64,000 nucleotides of DNA from Serripes groenlandicus (GCA_031761405.1 JASEVX010000003.1:144886350-144950349), one strand, 5' to 3'; counted from the stretch's first letter, positions 34,930 through 46,146 are shown. Translations and numbers: made by a program. The notes: generated by a model from the sequence alone, not told the origin.

Positions 34930-36250
34930 TTGAATATGTACATTTTTATTTAAGCGAAATTCATACTGTATCTTGTCTAAACAGTAAACTGAATTGGTTA
35001 CATGCCTCATACGCTTTTTTTTAGTTCGATAGTATGTTAAACCGGGAACCACGAACAAAAGAAGGTACGCAGTAAATGTAATCTGTTTCTTGTTGTTGTT
35101 GTTGTTTGGCGTTGTTTACCCTCGCGCTCGACATTAATGCCATTCCGTTCCTTACATGCTATAATATATTACGCAGTAATTCTAGATGAAGAAGTGCAGA
35201 CATGAACAAAATATATGTTTCACAATAAATGTTGCCGTCTAGTTGAAATGTTAATGTTTATCAAACTTATTCATACGAATCACAAGAAAAAAATCTTAGT
35301 AGTACTTAAAGGGAGGTAATTTGAAGTATATACGCACAATTTAATTAAGTTCCCCTTTGTCTAATAATACACATGTATGACGATTTAAATAAACAATTTA
35401 AATGGTATACAAATATTTAACACAGTTAAACATTTATTTAAGCGAAAATCATACTGTATCTTGAACAGTGAACAAGAGAAGGCAGGCAGTAAATGTAATC
35501 TGTTTCTTGTTGTTGTTGTTTGGCGTTTTTTACCCTCGCGCTCGGCAGTAATGCCATTCCGTTCCTTACATGCTATCATATATTACGCGGTAATTCTAGA
35601 TGAAGAAGTGCAGACATGAACATATATAAACCACAGAAATATCTGTTTCACAATAAATGTTGCCGTCTAGTTGAAATGTAAATGTTTATCAAACTTATTC
35701 ATACGAATCACAAGAAAAAAAAATCGTGATAGTAATTAAAGGGAGGTAATTTCTAGTATATACGTACAATTTAAAGTTACCATTTGGTCTGACACCTTTG
35801 TCTAATAATTACGGTGGCACAGAGGTGACATGTGTATGTTTTTATTTATCTCGTGCGCACGACATACTAAGTCGTGCGCACCACTTAGTAACTCGTGCGC
35901 ACCACTTAGTAACTCGTGCGCACGAGATAATTAAGTCGTGCGCACGAGTTACTATGTCGTGCGCACGAGTTACTACGTCGTGCGCACGAGATACTAAGTC
36001 TTGCGCACGAGATACTAAGTCGTGCGCACGAGATAATTAAGTCGTGCGCACGAGTTACTATGTCGTGCGCACGAGTTACTAAGTGGTGCGCACGAGTTAC
36101 TAAGTGGTGCGCACGACTTAGTATGTCGTGCGCACGAGATAAATAAAAACATACACATGTCACCTCTGTGCCACCGTAAATAATACACATGTATGACGAT
36201 TTAAATAAACAATTTAATGGGAATACAAATATTTAACACAGCTAAACATT
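34930..36250. repeat. Local direct duplication (~470-bp units)
   Basis: The block 34935-35405 is repeated as 35425-36245, the second copy being longer because of the 369-bp element at 35810. Shared landmarks are TAATCTGTTTCTTGTTGTTG, CCCTCGCGCTCG, ACAATAAATGTTGCCGTCTA, TAAAGGGAGGTAATTT and GACGATTTAAATAAACAATT. A third, eroded copy of part of the unit lies at 36650-36725. Confidence 0.85.
35810..36178. mobile_element. 369-bp palindromic MITE with GTGCGCAC core repeats
   Basis: Ends TACGGTGGCACAGAGGTGAC and GTCACCTCTGTGCCACCGTA are perfect inverted repeats, continuing inward with ACATGTGTATGTTTTTATTT. The centre is about fifteen copies of GTGCGCACGAG/ACTAAGTC-type units. A 6-bp AATAAT flanks both sides (35804-35809, 36179-36184), and the paralogous unit at 35362 has the uninterrupted site CTAATAATACAC, so the insertion can be dated after the local duplication. 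Confidence 0.93.
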
Positions 36251-36900
36251 TGAATACATGTTCAGCAGCTAACCGTTTCCCACATACAACCAATTTGGTA
36301 GAGGAAAGTTTACGTCGTGCCGGGTTAGCTAGTCGCAATATAAAATTGCAAATATTGGAAATATACTTATACACAAACGGACGTTTCTAGTTTCAGTACA
36401 TACAAAAACGGTTCAAACTTTAATTTACTTTAACATGTTGGTATATTGAAATGGGTGTTTCTGTGAGATTCACAGACTTAGTAAGTTGAAATGAAAATTT
36501 GTTTATAATATTATAAATTTTATATTCATACCTATACATTAGGGTATCTACAAACAATTAATGAAATGTGTACACATTTATCTTGGCTTAAATTTGATTT
36601 TGATGTTGTTACTAATTTAAATAATAGTTTTCATTCATATAATTTCAATGTTTATTAATCTTAATCATACGAATCACAAGGTAAATTTCCTTGTATTGCT
36701 TAAAGGGAGGTAATTTGAAGTATCCAACAGTCTTCAAAGGGATAAATATGTCAGCGTATTACTGTCTACTGTTGTTTGTGGATTTAAATGTTCTTTTTTC
36801 TTATTTCTACATGAACAACGAAAAATTGCGGCTTCTCTTTGACGCTTTGCGTCAAACATTCGTCTTGTATATGCTGTTAGAAGTTTTATAATCAATATAG

Positions 36901-37136
36901 GAGCCGTCTTGCGAGAAAACCAACATTGTAGACTCTGCGTTAAGTATCGACCCTGACTAACCTAGGCATACCGCGCAGGCTAATCCGGGAAGGCATTTGT
37001 CGTCTCCTGTTGATTTTCTGTTTCAGGAATTAATCTATACATCGATCACACTGAGACGGAATGTGTCGGCCCGGACTACGCAGGCTGATCTGGGTCGATA
37101 CATTACGCAGAGTCCGTTATGTCCGTGGAACGGCTC
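36901..37136. mobile_element. MITE family B, full copy
   Basis: Ends GAGCCGTCTTGCGAGAAAAC and GTCCGTGGAACGGCTC, with the usual internal landmarks and a shortened right arm. Confidence 0.85.
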
Positions 37137-37162
37137 ATATGACCTTTGCCGAAGAGGAGCCA

Positions 37163-37336
37163 ACCTTCCGACGTTTTACCATTTCCCACATATAGATGCA
37201 TCTGACGCCGCTGTAGCAGACGACTTTTGAATACCATGCGGTAAAAGAAGAAATTACTCATAGTTTCTCCTTTTGCCACAAAGTATTCAACCATATTCAC
37301 ATTGAATTTCGATGTTTTCAAAGGCGTTAACGGGTT
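37163..37336. mobile_element. MITE family A copy
   Basis: CATTTCCCACATATAGATGC, CTGTAGCAGACGACTTTTGA and the distal ATGTTTTCAAAGGCGTTAAC, GGGTTA end. The centre has TTTCTCCTTTTGCCACAAAG. Confidence 0.8.
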
Positions 37337-37566
37337 ACCGATTAATGGTGCTTTAGTTGAATAGGATATTACCGCGGTGTTAATTTGGGCAAAATACTAC
37401 TACAAATACACAAAGAATACAATACTTGAAATACAGGAAGGCAGGTTATGTTTAAGTTTAAACCATGATAAGACTGCCTCGATACGCATGCGTAACCTGA
37501 TCCTTGCTAATAGCGCTTTCCGCAAAGGCGGTTATCATATGACGTGTTTTTTTTTTACATTTTAAG

Positions 37567-37686
37567 ATCAAAGCAAGGTCGGCCAAGATACGTGTTTTAT
37601 GGTAGGTTATGATGATTCCGTGAACAAGGGTTGGGCAAAGGAGCAGTGTACTACCTCCCTTTATTATATATGCAGTACAACTAAAG
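37567..37686 (+). CDS. CTLD-2, third exon
   Basis: Acceptor TTTTACATTTTAAG, donor GTGAAT, phase 1-1. It encodes QSKVGQDTCFMVGYDDSVNK, GWAKEQCTTSLYYICSTTK: the closing CTLD segment with the last two Cys and the terminal YIC. The WND triplet is replaced by WAK, and exon two lacks EPN/QPD, so CTLD-2 is probably not a classical calcium-dependent sugar binder. It joins 30762-30893 in frame (MPD junction). Confidence 0.88.
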
Positions 37687-37814
37687 GTGAATCTAAGTTA
37701 TTATTGTCCGCTATATAAATAACACTCGTCGGGATATTAATGTATCCCGATTTACATTTTCCGGTTACGTAGTCACAAATCTAGATAAGGGTAATTTACA
37801 TGATTGATTGATCA

Positions 37815-37995
37815 CATGACTGCTTGTCGTTTTACGCTGCTTTCAACAATTTCGTATATACTGTCAGTCGTAATGCTAACCCTGCAACCATGAACGCCAA
37901 GGAATGCAGCCATTACTACCATTTTAAAAGTAGTTTGTGTGACACGACCGGGAATCGAACCGACCTCCTGCACCCGAGGCGAACTTTACAGTTAA
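37815..37995 (-). mobile_element. SINE copy, minus strand (tRNA head retained)
   Basis: Reverse complement of the SINE tail (ACGCTGCTTTCAACAATTTC) at the left, then AACGCCAAGGAATGCAGCC, and at the right the B-box complement ACGACCGGGAATCGAACCGAC followed by an A-box-like region. A related fragment lies at 43740-43880. Confidence 0.65.
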
Positions 37996-38089
37996 TTATA
38001 ATATGACCATCAAACCATATATTGAAGGTTCTTAAACGAATCGTCTCAGCGATACGATTCTTTTGAGTACCCACATTATAGGTGTTTGT

Positions 38090-38565
38090 TGAGTAATACG
38101 ATGTATATTGATGGAGAAATCACAAATGTTGGTATTGGCCATGGAACAAAACAAGTAAGAATATACTTCTCAAGTGACGTCAGACGTTACACAAATGGTG
38201 CTGATGCTAATGGCTCTGGCATAATTGGCCATGTGAATAAAACACGTTAGGTTACACTAATTAAGTGTCGTCAGAGGTTACACGAATGGTTCTGACACTA
38301 ACGGCCCTTTTGGTATTGGCCATTGGAATAAAACACGTTGGGTTACACTTCTTAAGTGTCTTCAGACCTTACACGAATGGTTCTGACACTAACGGCTCTT
38401 GTAATATTGGCCATTCGAATAAAACAAGTAAGTTAACAGTTCTTAAGTTTATTCAGACGTTACACGAATGGTCCTGACACTAACGGCTCTGGTATTATTG
38501 GCCATGGGAATAAAATAAATTAGGTTACACTTCTTAAGTGTTACATGAATGGTTTGGACTCCTGG
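38090..38565. repeat. ~90-bp tandem array (4-5 copies)
   Basis: Units contain GTTACACGAATGGTTCTGAC, ACTAACGGCTCT, TATTGGCCATGTGAATAAAA and CTTCTTAAGTGT, with start points near 38190, 38276, 38368 and 38459. Confidence 0.85.
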
Positions 38566-38624
38566 CTGACATTTATTTATGTTTCAGTATCCATTCATTA
38601 AATGAACTCAACGCATGTATATGT

Positions 38625-39170
38625 TGTAACGTGTACCGGAGTAAGGCCATCATGGGTCATCCATCCAGGCACTAACCGTGATGAACGTTGCTAAATCTTA
38701 AGAAAAGGTCAACCACTCTACCAACATCGATATAAAAGCCGGCTTCCACAGCAATGTTGTTGTTTGGCGTTGTTTACCCTCGCGCTCGGCATTAATGCCA
38801 TTTGGCGAGCAGTTCCACAGCAAGGCTGTATAAGGGATATTTATACTATACCCGGTTCACGTTACATTTCTCCCTATTTTCTCTTGACTTCGACCAGAAG
38901 TCACACAACTTAACACAAGCAGTATACTAGACCGTAGTCTATGTAACAGCACTGGGAACCACCGGGGTCCGGGGATGATTGTGATATGAACCCAAAATCC
39001 CACCGCTGCCACCATTGGTAACGTGTACCGGAGTTCAGCCATCGAGGGTGTCACCCATCCAGGCACTAACCACGATTAACGTTGCTTATCTTTAAGAAAA
39101 AGTCAACCACTCTACAAACGTCGCTATAAAAGCCGGCTTCCACAGCAAGGCTGTAGAAGTGATAAGTATA
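38625..39170. repeat. Paired direct repeats with 5S/tRNA-like segments
   Basis: Two copies (38627-38760 and 39019-39155) share GTAACGTGTACCGGAGT, ACCCATCCAGGCACTAACC, AGTCAACCACTCTAC and ATAAAAGCCGGCTTCCACAG. On the minus strand GGTTAGTGCCTGGATGGGTG resembles the internal control region of 5S rRNA (TAGTACTTGGATGGG), next to a tRNA-like A-box, suggesting a minus-strand SINE family with a 5S-like part. It is too short to be a 5S gene. Confidence 0.6.
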
Positions 39171-39771
39171 CCTATACCCCGTTCCCGTTACAATATAAAT
39201 GTAACGCTATTATAAAAGTGTACTGAGGGCTGAGGACCGATAACACATTCATTTGATGTGGTCAGTCTAACATGTGTTATTAAATGATGCATACTTCTTA
39301 TTTATTTCCGCGCTATTGTAGATAAATGGCTATAGTTTTGGCGCCGTCTGTCCGTCCTTTTGGTAGATTTGCTTCGCCCATTCTTTCGATCGTAATTTCG
39401 TGTATTCGTCTGAACTGAAGCCATATCTTACACATGATTAGATATGTTTGATTGAAACTTCATCATAATGCACTTGCACACATTTATTTTTGTTATTAAT
39501 ATCGTAGTAAAATACTTTTAATACCAATCACTCGAATAATATATTAACAATTAAATGTATTTTTCCAGAGAAGGAATCTGTCCCATCCTTGAATTCGTTT
39601 ATGAAAGTGGCATAGCTTGATAGAAATATTTACACATACAAAGCATTGCACTACGTGCCAAAATATTGATAACACGAACGTCTTCAAATCCATTTCCTTC
39701 ATTTTCATGAGCCCTCACTTCTGTAGTATGTCGTTATAACTAATATATCTAATATCTGTTTAACCGTTAAG

Positions 39772-39927
39772 TTGAGATGAAAACAACGACGGTTATTTCG
39801 ACAACTCCATCTACCACAATCCAAACAACCAATCCACCTACAGTGACAACACGGCTGCCAATAACGACACCAATCGATAGACCAGTAGACACGACAACGC
39901 TGATGATGACAAATCAGCCAAACAATG
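39772..39927 (+). CDS. Thr/Pro-rich mucin-like linker exon
   Basis: Acceptor ACCGTTAAG, strong donor GTAAGTG, phase 1-1. It encodes about 52 residues, roughly 40% Thr with Pro and Ser (KTTTVISTTPSTTIQTT, then PPTVTTRLPITTP). Such exons form extended O-glycosylated stalks between extracellular domains. Position directly after CTLD-2 fits a spacer. The overlapping minus-strand frames here are shadows. Confidence 0.82.
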
Positions 39928-40107
39928 GTAAGTGATCCATACTTCAAGAAAATCCAACGACCGTTTATGTATATGACAAGCTGATTCTTTCTCATATACA
40001 TCAAATATACAACGGAAGACTTGGAAAATCTCTACAGATGAAAAAAGTGTTATTGAGTGGACTTGGTAACATAATAACAAACAGAGATTGCTCAGTCTTA
40101 TCGATTT

Positions 40108-40186
40108 TGTCATTTTATTCCAATGTTTTCAAAATTCGTCTGATTCAGAGCCGTAAAAAAGCGTCTGCATGTGGGAAAGGGTTTAA
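40108..40186. mobile_element. MITE family A fragment
   Basis: Right half only: AATGTTTTCAAAATTCGTCTG through GCGTCTGCATGTGGGAAAGG. Confidence 0.65.
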
Positions 40187-40326
40187 AGTCTGCCTACGCA
40201 TCCATGCATATTAACCCCCAATCACTCTTTTCTTTAAACCCTCTGTAACTAATTTACGAACAGTGCAGAGTCAGATCAAATTACGCGGATGCGTAACGTG
40301 TTCTGAATCTAATCTAATCCAGACCA

Positions 40327-40680
40327 CAGGCGTCCGAGTTTTCATTTGAGTAAAATACCTCGTTAAGCTACTATAAATAGTCACTCTATATGGTTCTTAT
40401 GCTGTAAATAAAAATGACCGAAGTAAAGTAAATTCGGGGAATCCCATACAGGACCGTGTTTCTATAAATAGTCTCTCTATGATATAAAAAGACATTATTA
40501 TCTTACGATATTGAGGCTTTTAATAGCAACACAATCCTGGATTGGATTTCCAAAATATTCTCATACGCTCATTATTATTAAACCATATGGATAATATAGA
40601 GAGACTATTTGTAATATCTTAACGTGTTATTGTGTGTTTGTTCCCGATTTTTTTTCCCATATGAAAACTCGGACGCCTAT
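40327..40680. mobile_element. ~350-bp palindromic MITE-like element
   Basis: Inverted ends AGGCGTCCGAGTTTTCAT (from 40328) and ATGAAAACTCGGACGCCT (to about 40678), with second-level inverted segments AATAGTCTCTCTAT near 40470 and ATAGAGAGACTATTTG near 40598. No coding capacity. Confidence 0.75.
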
Positions 40681-40824
40681 GTCTAAACAGGTATTGTTAC
40701 CCCACAACGCTCAAATACACTGCAATTTCACTCTTAATTCGAGCTACTCAAATTCAAGGTTAGGAAGCCTTATACTAGGAGACAGATTGGACATAAAAGC
40801 TTAAACGTCCCTTAACTCTGTCTC

Positions 40825-41010
40825 ATGTGCCAACGCATTTTGACGCATCTACAGCAGACGACATTAGTCAAAAGGAGAACTTTCTTACAAAGGTCAAATC
40901 GCCTTTAGCCACAATGGTTTCAACTAAATTCAATAATTATACTGTCATTTATAGATATTTTCCGTATATTTGCCACAACAGTCATGTTATGTTGCAGATT
41001 AATTATATTC
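40825..41010. mobile_element. MITE family A, degraded copy
   Basis: ACGCATTTTGACGCATCTAC, AGCAGACGACATTAG and the central AGCCACAATGGTTTCAACT region; the right end is lost. Confidence 0.6.
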
Positions 41011-41038
41011 GAAAACGTTCAAACTCTGTCGAAGGAAG

Positions 41039-41142
41039 CTCTTACATTAAAAGGGATTGATAACGGTATCGGGCTCCATAATTTCCACAATATAATAACG
41101 CAAAATGTCAACTAAAAATACCGTTTATCTGCAAAAAGAAAG
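41039..41142 (+). pseudogene. Decayed CTLD terminal exon
   Basis: The 3' part encodes AKCQLKIPFICKKK, the unmistakable CTLD closing strand, and ends in phase 1 at a GTTTGT donor like CTLD-1 exon three. The frame is blocked upstream by a TAA at 41079; the region before it reads sensibly (DNGIGLHNF) only in another frame, suggesting a one-base indel near 41080. No first or second CTLD exon for it lies between the two Thr-rich linkers. It looks like the remnant of a lost lectin domain. Confidence 0.65.
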
Positions 41143-41277
41143 GTTTGTTATACGTTGTCGTCAGCAAATTATAAATTGTTATAGGTATCAGAAATTGAAG
41201 GCGTTTGTCTTTATAACAAAAGTTATTCTGCAAAATGAGATTTTAGCTGTAAAATAACATTTGATATATTATATATA

Positions 41278-41363
41278 AGCCGTCCCACGCGAACAGCGCA
41301 TGCTGATCTGGGTCGATTCATTACGCAGAGTCCACAATGTTGGGTTTCTCGTGGAACGGCTCA
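41278..41363. mobile_element. MITE family B, internally deleted copy
   Basis: Ends AGCCGTCCCACGCGAACAGC and GTTTCTCGTGGAACGGCTC with only the right inner segment CTGATCTGGGTCGATTCATT between them. Confidence 0.75.
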
Positions 41364-41589
41364 TATATATTATGTTAATAATAAGAGTAAATACACGAAT
41401 AATGTATACATTATACCGACACTGTAATGTAACTATGACTGTAATATAACTCTTATACTGCTTTGATACAAGTTTACAGTAGATCTACTCGAATACACGG
41501 ATAACATGCATGTAACATGCAATTACACAAACCACCTATCAGAACTATTTATTGAACTCAGACCTTTGTTATCCCATCATATCAATACT

Positions 41590-42180
41590 ATTATAGGTTA
41601 TTACATCTGTATTGAAACAAATTGTGTCGGGTGAGTTCCTTCGGCCTTGTTGTTCTATCTTGCGAGGGCAAGACTCCGTAGAATTACCGATATTCATTCA
41701 ATAACCTTCTAATTGTATATTTTGATATTGCCTGTTTAAAATGTGTCAAGTTTATGTGTTTTAAACACTTCAAACATTTAGCAAATGAAAAATTGTTATG
41801 TTGAATTCACATTTATGAATTATCGCGCAATAATAGGCCGTTCCGATAGATCGTGGAAATGATACGCCATTTTCGTCCCCATTTCGGTTTCGACTCGAAA
41901 TTAAATCGTCGACAAAATGATACCATAATTCGTTTAACGATTTTTCTAACAGTGGATTTTATTCGGAATATGTGTATCTTTTTATTCTAGTATTTACGAC
42001 TGGATAATTGCGTTCTTTATTACGATTTAGAAGTCCCTTTAAACATACTCACAGTATGTTCAGTAAAGCGAACAAACATCTTCTATATTGTGTTGAAACA
42101 CTTTTCATCGCAGAAATAAAAACATAATCAGAAGATCTACATTTATAACAATCATATGCTTATGCATCCTAGCAGGTATT
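41590..42180. mobile_element. Diverged copy of the 1219-bp element
   Basis: Aligns with 1113-1755: ATTATAGGTTATTACATCTG, GAGTTCCTTCGGC, CTTGCGAGGGCA, AAATGTGTCAAGTTT, TTCGACTCGAAATTAAATCG and CAGTATGTTCAGTAAAGCGAAC. It begins at the same base as the copy at 1113, supporting a real element terminus, and is cut short on the right by a family B MITE. Confidence 0.82.
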
Positions 42181-42192
42181 ACATCCCGCTTG

Positions 42193-42311
42193 ACTCTATA
42201 CCTCTATCACCCTGAGACGGAATGTGTTGGCCCGGATCAGTCTGCACAGGCTCATCTGGGTCGATACATTTCGCAGAGGCCATAATGTTGGTTTTCTCGC
42301 GAGACGGCTCA
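42193..42311. mobile_element. MITE family B, partial copy
   Basis: Right half: CTCTATACCTCTATCACCCT ... GGTTTTCTCGCGAGACGGCTC. Confidence 0.8.
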
Positions 42312-42402
42312 TTTTTCAGTATTCCCTGTATATTGATCCCCAAAATAGTTCTTGATGTTGTTAAAGTACTATAACATAACCCTACAAATATTACATTGAC
42401 AG

Positions 42403-42477
42403 CCGTTATCTCTAAAAATCCTCTGAATACCCATTCGACACCAAATCCAACAACAACAACAACGATTTATCTTGAGC
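42403..42477 (+). CDS. Short Thr-rich linker exon (probable)
   Basis: Acceptor ACATTGACAG, phase 1. It encodes VISKNPLNTHSTPNPTTTTT followed by IYLE. A GTTACT donor at 42478 gives a phase-1 exit matching the next exon at 43326, although it is weak; the frame stays open further. The position just before CTLD-3 and the composition parallel the linkers at 39772 and 48594. Confidence 0.6.
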
Positions 42478-42904
42478 GTTACTCTCATCTTGAAGTCAGT
42501 TTCATGAGATTGTTTCTAAATGTTTTAGAGTACGAAACGTCTTGGTGTCTCCCCATAAAGCAAGGCATGAATTTACCAATCATTATAAGCACTGTTTACT
42601 TGCTGGATGATAATATGCTCTCATCTTCAATAATAATACATCATTGTAAGGACTGTGAAGTATAATGTAAACTGTCTGAGCAAATGCCCAGATACGAATT
42701 TCATTTAAACTTCATATTCAATTTTGCATATGGAGACACCTCTCTGGCCACAGTTAGTTACTTTCAATATGTATGCCTCTCCAAGCATCTAAAATTAATG
42801 GAGCCAAACGAATTGAATCGTTTATTATTATTGACCAAATACCACTCTTCTACATATACTTCCTTACAGTTTCAGCAACTACAGCTACATCTTACTATGG
42901 GTTA

Positions 42905-43025
42905 TTCATGTTGGGCGCCATTGTGACCCAACTGAAAACGCCCGAACCAACCAGGATTCGAAATTAGGACATATTGTCCCGGAGACAAACTCTCTACAAC
43001 GTCGCTACCAAAGCTAGCTCTGTAT
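42905..43025 (-). mobile_element. tRNA-like SINE fragment, minus strand
   Basis: The minus strand reads AGAGCTAGCTTTGGTAGCG, then a TTCGAATCCTGGTTGG B-box-like segment. A similar minus-strand tRNA-like fragment occurs at 49636-49705. Confidence 0.5.
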
Positions 43026-43325
43026 CGATGCAGTTTAAATATTCAATTATACAGACACTTTCTGCTTGACGTCCCATTCTACAACATTAAATTTATTTTT
43101 TAAATTTATTATATAATGTTTCGTTTCCAGGAGGTACTTAGAAACTAGAACTACATCCGTCAAAGGAACCGGCACGAACTGAAGGAGCTGAGAGAGACAC
43201 CTTTCATACAAAGTCATCATCTTAATCACTGCGTGTCGTTTAGTTATTATATAATCATCAGCAAAACACATAAGTTTGATTATGTGATTATCATTCACAT
43301 GTTAAACTGTTGTTACCTTTTGTAG

Positions 43326-43490
43326 CTGACAAGCAATGTGGACACGGATGGCAAAAGAGACCAAATTCTAGATATTGCTACAAGTTTAGTACGGATGTAA
43401 GCACATGGATGAAGGCTAAAGACAATTGTTATCAATCAGGTGGGAAGCTGCTGAGCATCACAACAAATGAGGAACAACAGTATATATCAG
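43326..43490 (+). CDS. C-type lectin domain 3 (CTLD-3), first exon
   Basis: Acceptor CCTTTTGTAG, donor GTGATT, phase 1-1. It encodes about 55 residues: DKQCGHGWQKRPNSRYCYKF, TWMKAKDNCYQSGGKLLSI and NEEQQYIS, a textbook CTLD start (CxxGW, CY, W..A...C, GG.L.SI, E). The exons at 45320 and 46862 complete the domain. The minus-strand frame overlapping its 5' flank is a shadow. Confidence 0.92.
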
Positions 43491-43944
43491 GTGATTAATG
43501 GAACATAAATGTACTTAGAAGATAAATTATTCCTTGTCCTTTGAAAGCCTTGCAATCTTCTAGATTCCGATCTCCTATTGCATGTGTGTGGGCTTCTTTT
43601 GTAAGTTACTAATAGTAATTCAATATATAATTTGACTGTAGTATGTGCTGATATATGCTTAAAAGTGTGTTAACGTCATTTTCAACCGTGTTTCAGTTAT
43701 ATCTAGACAGTAACTGTATATATTAAGTATGTCTATTCCGACACTAGCACATCAGTCGTAATTATATCCTCGCAAACCTGAGCGCCAAGGAGGGAAGCCA
43801 TTATTACAATGACTGTGAAACATACCATGCTGTCCAGCACTCGGGGCGCTTCCTTTAACCACTACTAAACTGGGACAAACGTTTCACTTACCAACTTATT
43901 TAAATGGGGACTCTTAGAAATGCTTATTTACTTTTGTCACATTA

Positions 43945-44146
43945 TCTAACCCTTTCCAAAAATTATGCAGTAGGCAACTTTGAAAAAAACTCTATAAATA
44001 AAAGTTTAATTACTAAAGAAAGTTAAAACAACGTCGCAAAATGAGAAATTGCTTGTTTAAAGCAATTTCTTCTTTAGTCACAATGTTTTCGAAAGTCGTC
44101 TGATGCAGAGGCATCAGAAAGCGTATGTAAGTGGGAAAGGGTTAAG
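43945..44146. mobile_element. MITE family A copy
   Basis: Ends TAACCCTTTCC and AAGTGGGAAAGGGTTAA; arms GCAGTAGGCAACTTTGAAAA and TTTTCGAAAGTCGTCTGATG; central GAAATTGCTTGTTTAAAGCAATTTC stem. Confidence 0.85.
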
Positions 44147-44149
44147 TGT

Positions 44150-45315
44150 AACTGTGACCACTAGCACGCACATCAACTCTATTCTTAGAGAAACCTCTAA
44201 ATGCATTTAAATCAGACGTCATTTGTAGAAGTCGATATTTGTCATTGATTAAAATGACTTTCTATAATCGATCAAACCTATACATTCGGCCACGATTGTC
44301 CAGGCGAGTTGATAAACCGAGATTTTGAGATTGTGTTTTAGTCTTCTACTTGTAAAAATACTCATCTAAGCCAGTGTATGAGAAAATGTTTAAGTTGGCA
44401 TTTCTGAGCAGTAGAGGTTCAGATCATCTTGTCTACTCGCTCAGTTTTATCAGAATCTACACAAGTCGACACAATATTCTCACAAGCTTGTGTAAGTAAT
44501 ATGTGATCAGTGAAGATTAGAATCTTTACTGTTTACAAAAGCTAACCCAACGTTTTCGAGCAATCATTGGGTCAATACACTAATTTAAGGGTTGTCAGTT
44601 GGGTAGTTTATCTAAGCTTTAGTTTATATCAAGGAAACTACACTGCTTTGATATACAAATCAGTTGATGGAATTGACCCATATACCACTGTACGTAATAT
44701 AATTATGTTAGTTTGTATAAATGTCAAGACCAAGTTATTGCAGAGTAAAAGGTACTTATCATTGGTCATTAAAGTCGATCGCTACAGTATCATAACTTGT
44801 TCACTGTTATATATAAATGTTTCATAATTCATTTTATTTTGCTTAAACTTTCATATATGACAATTTAAGAAATACTGAATACTGAATGCTTGATCTATTA
44901 ATTTTTGTATTGACCTTTTATGAAAAGAATATTATTTTATTATTTTTGATTCATGTCATCTTTTGTTTTGATGGCTGCATCTGACACGTAACTTACATGT
45001 ACTTTATTTTATGAAGAGTGAAATATTTACAATCAAATGATGTAAAACTCAAAACAAAATAAAACCTGATTTATTTTCATATTGTATTTACATTACATAG
45101 GACAAAGCGGTTCTTTTTGCCTAGGTATGGCAAGGTATGGGGTATATAGAAGAAAGGGCCGGAAAACTTTTCCAAGCCTGTTGACGCTATATTCAAATTT
45201 CATATTTGTGTAGAAGGTTATAAACTATCAACACACACACTTTAATTAAATTGTGAATGGTTTCACAAAATGATGAAATTCTAGCTATCATCTTTAAATC
45301 AACATTTTCAATTGC
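44150..45315. other. CTLD-3 intron, no feature recognised
   Basis: AT-rich with only short frames; the 86-aa frame at 44567 has no recognisable motif. Confidence 0.5.
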
Positions 45316-45319
45316 TTAG

Positions 45320-45442
45320 GTCGTTTAAATGGAATGAGAGACTTACCATTGAGAATGTGGATAGGTGCGCATGACCGCGAATTGGAGGGCAAATGGAAAT
45401 GGGCCGATGGAGCGCCGTTTGCTTATTTCAACTGGAAAAATA
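45320..45442 (+). CDS. CTLD-3, second exon
   Basis: Acceptor AATTGCTTAG, donor GTAAGA, phase 1-1. It encodes about 41 residues: LPLRMWIGAHDRELEGKWKW, ADGAPFAYFNWKN. This is a canonical CTLD core: WIGxxD, E.W.W.DG and FxNW leading straight into the EPN loop of the next exon. All residues needed for the long-loop fold are present. Confidence 0.92.
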
Positions 45443-45970
45443 GTAAGAACTGTTCTGAATATTTAACCCAATCTAGCTAGATGAGTATATGACAACATTT
45501 TTAAGAAGGCAGAACAACAGCAACATGAACATTCTTTTTCTACGTTGTTGTTATATTCATATTTGGCTAATGTATATACATTGAAACATGAACGAGTAAC
45601 ATATTTTCCTTGGAACCTTCAACGAATACAATCTTGTTTCTTAGTATTTATGGAACACTGTTGACACTTTTTCACTTAAAACACATGCAAACGACTTTAA
45701 CAACACCTAAGTAAACATGTGAACAATATTGTAAATGAAACTAGTATGAATGAAAAACGTTGTAAACATTGTGCAACAGGAGAACTTGCTCATTATGGTA
45801 TTGAAGCCGTTTGGAGTTTGTGTTAAATAACTGCTAGAAATGCTTCAAACTACAGCATCATTTAATTTTGAATTAAGGGTATTAATCAAACAAAACAGTT
45901 TTCGTTTTTTGATATCAAACAATATACAGGGAATAAAATAAGTCAATTATACAACTTAGATAGTAACTCA

Positions 45971-46146
45971 ACCCCCTTTCCCACATACAACCAATCTGCA
46001 GCAGATGTATAGTATATATAATGTCAAAAACATGTGGGCAAAATGAGAAATCGCTCATTATGAGCCTTTTCATTTTTGATCATGATGTTTTCAAAATTCG
46101 TCTACTACAGAGGCGTTAAAATTAGTCTGTATGATGGAAAGGGTAC
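45971..46146. mobile_element. MITE family A copy
   Basis: Ends CCCTTTCCCACATACAACCA and GTATGATGGAAAGGGTA; arms CTGCAGCAGATG and TTTTCAAAATTCGTCTACTAC; central TCGCTCATTATGAGCC stem. Confidence 0.85.

Noticed and set aside
35798..36190. Two overlapping frames on opposite strands rich in SRAH/SCAR repeats
   Set aside because: They are translations of the palindromic GTGCGCAC core of a 369-bp MITE, so similarity on both strands is expected.
38857..39066. 5S rRNA gene on the minus strand
   Set aside because: Only about 20 bases around the internal control region resemble 5S; the rest of the gene and a terminator are missing and the segment is duplicated as part of a repeat.
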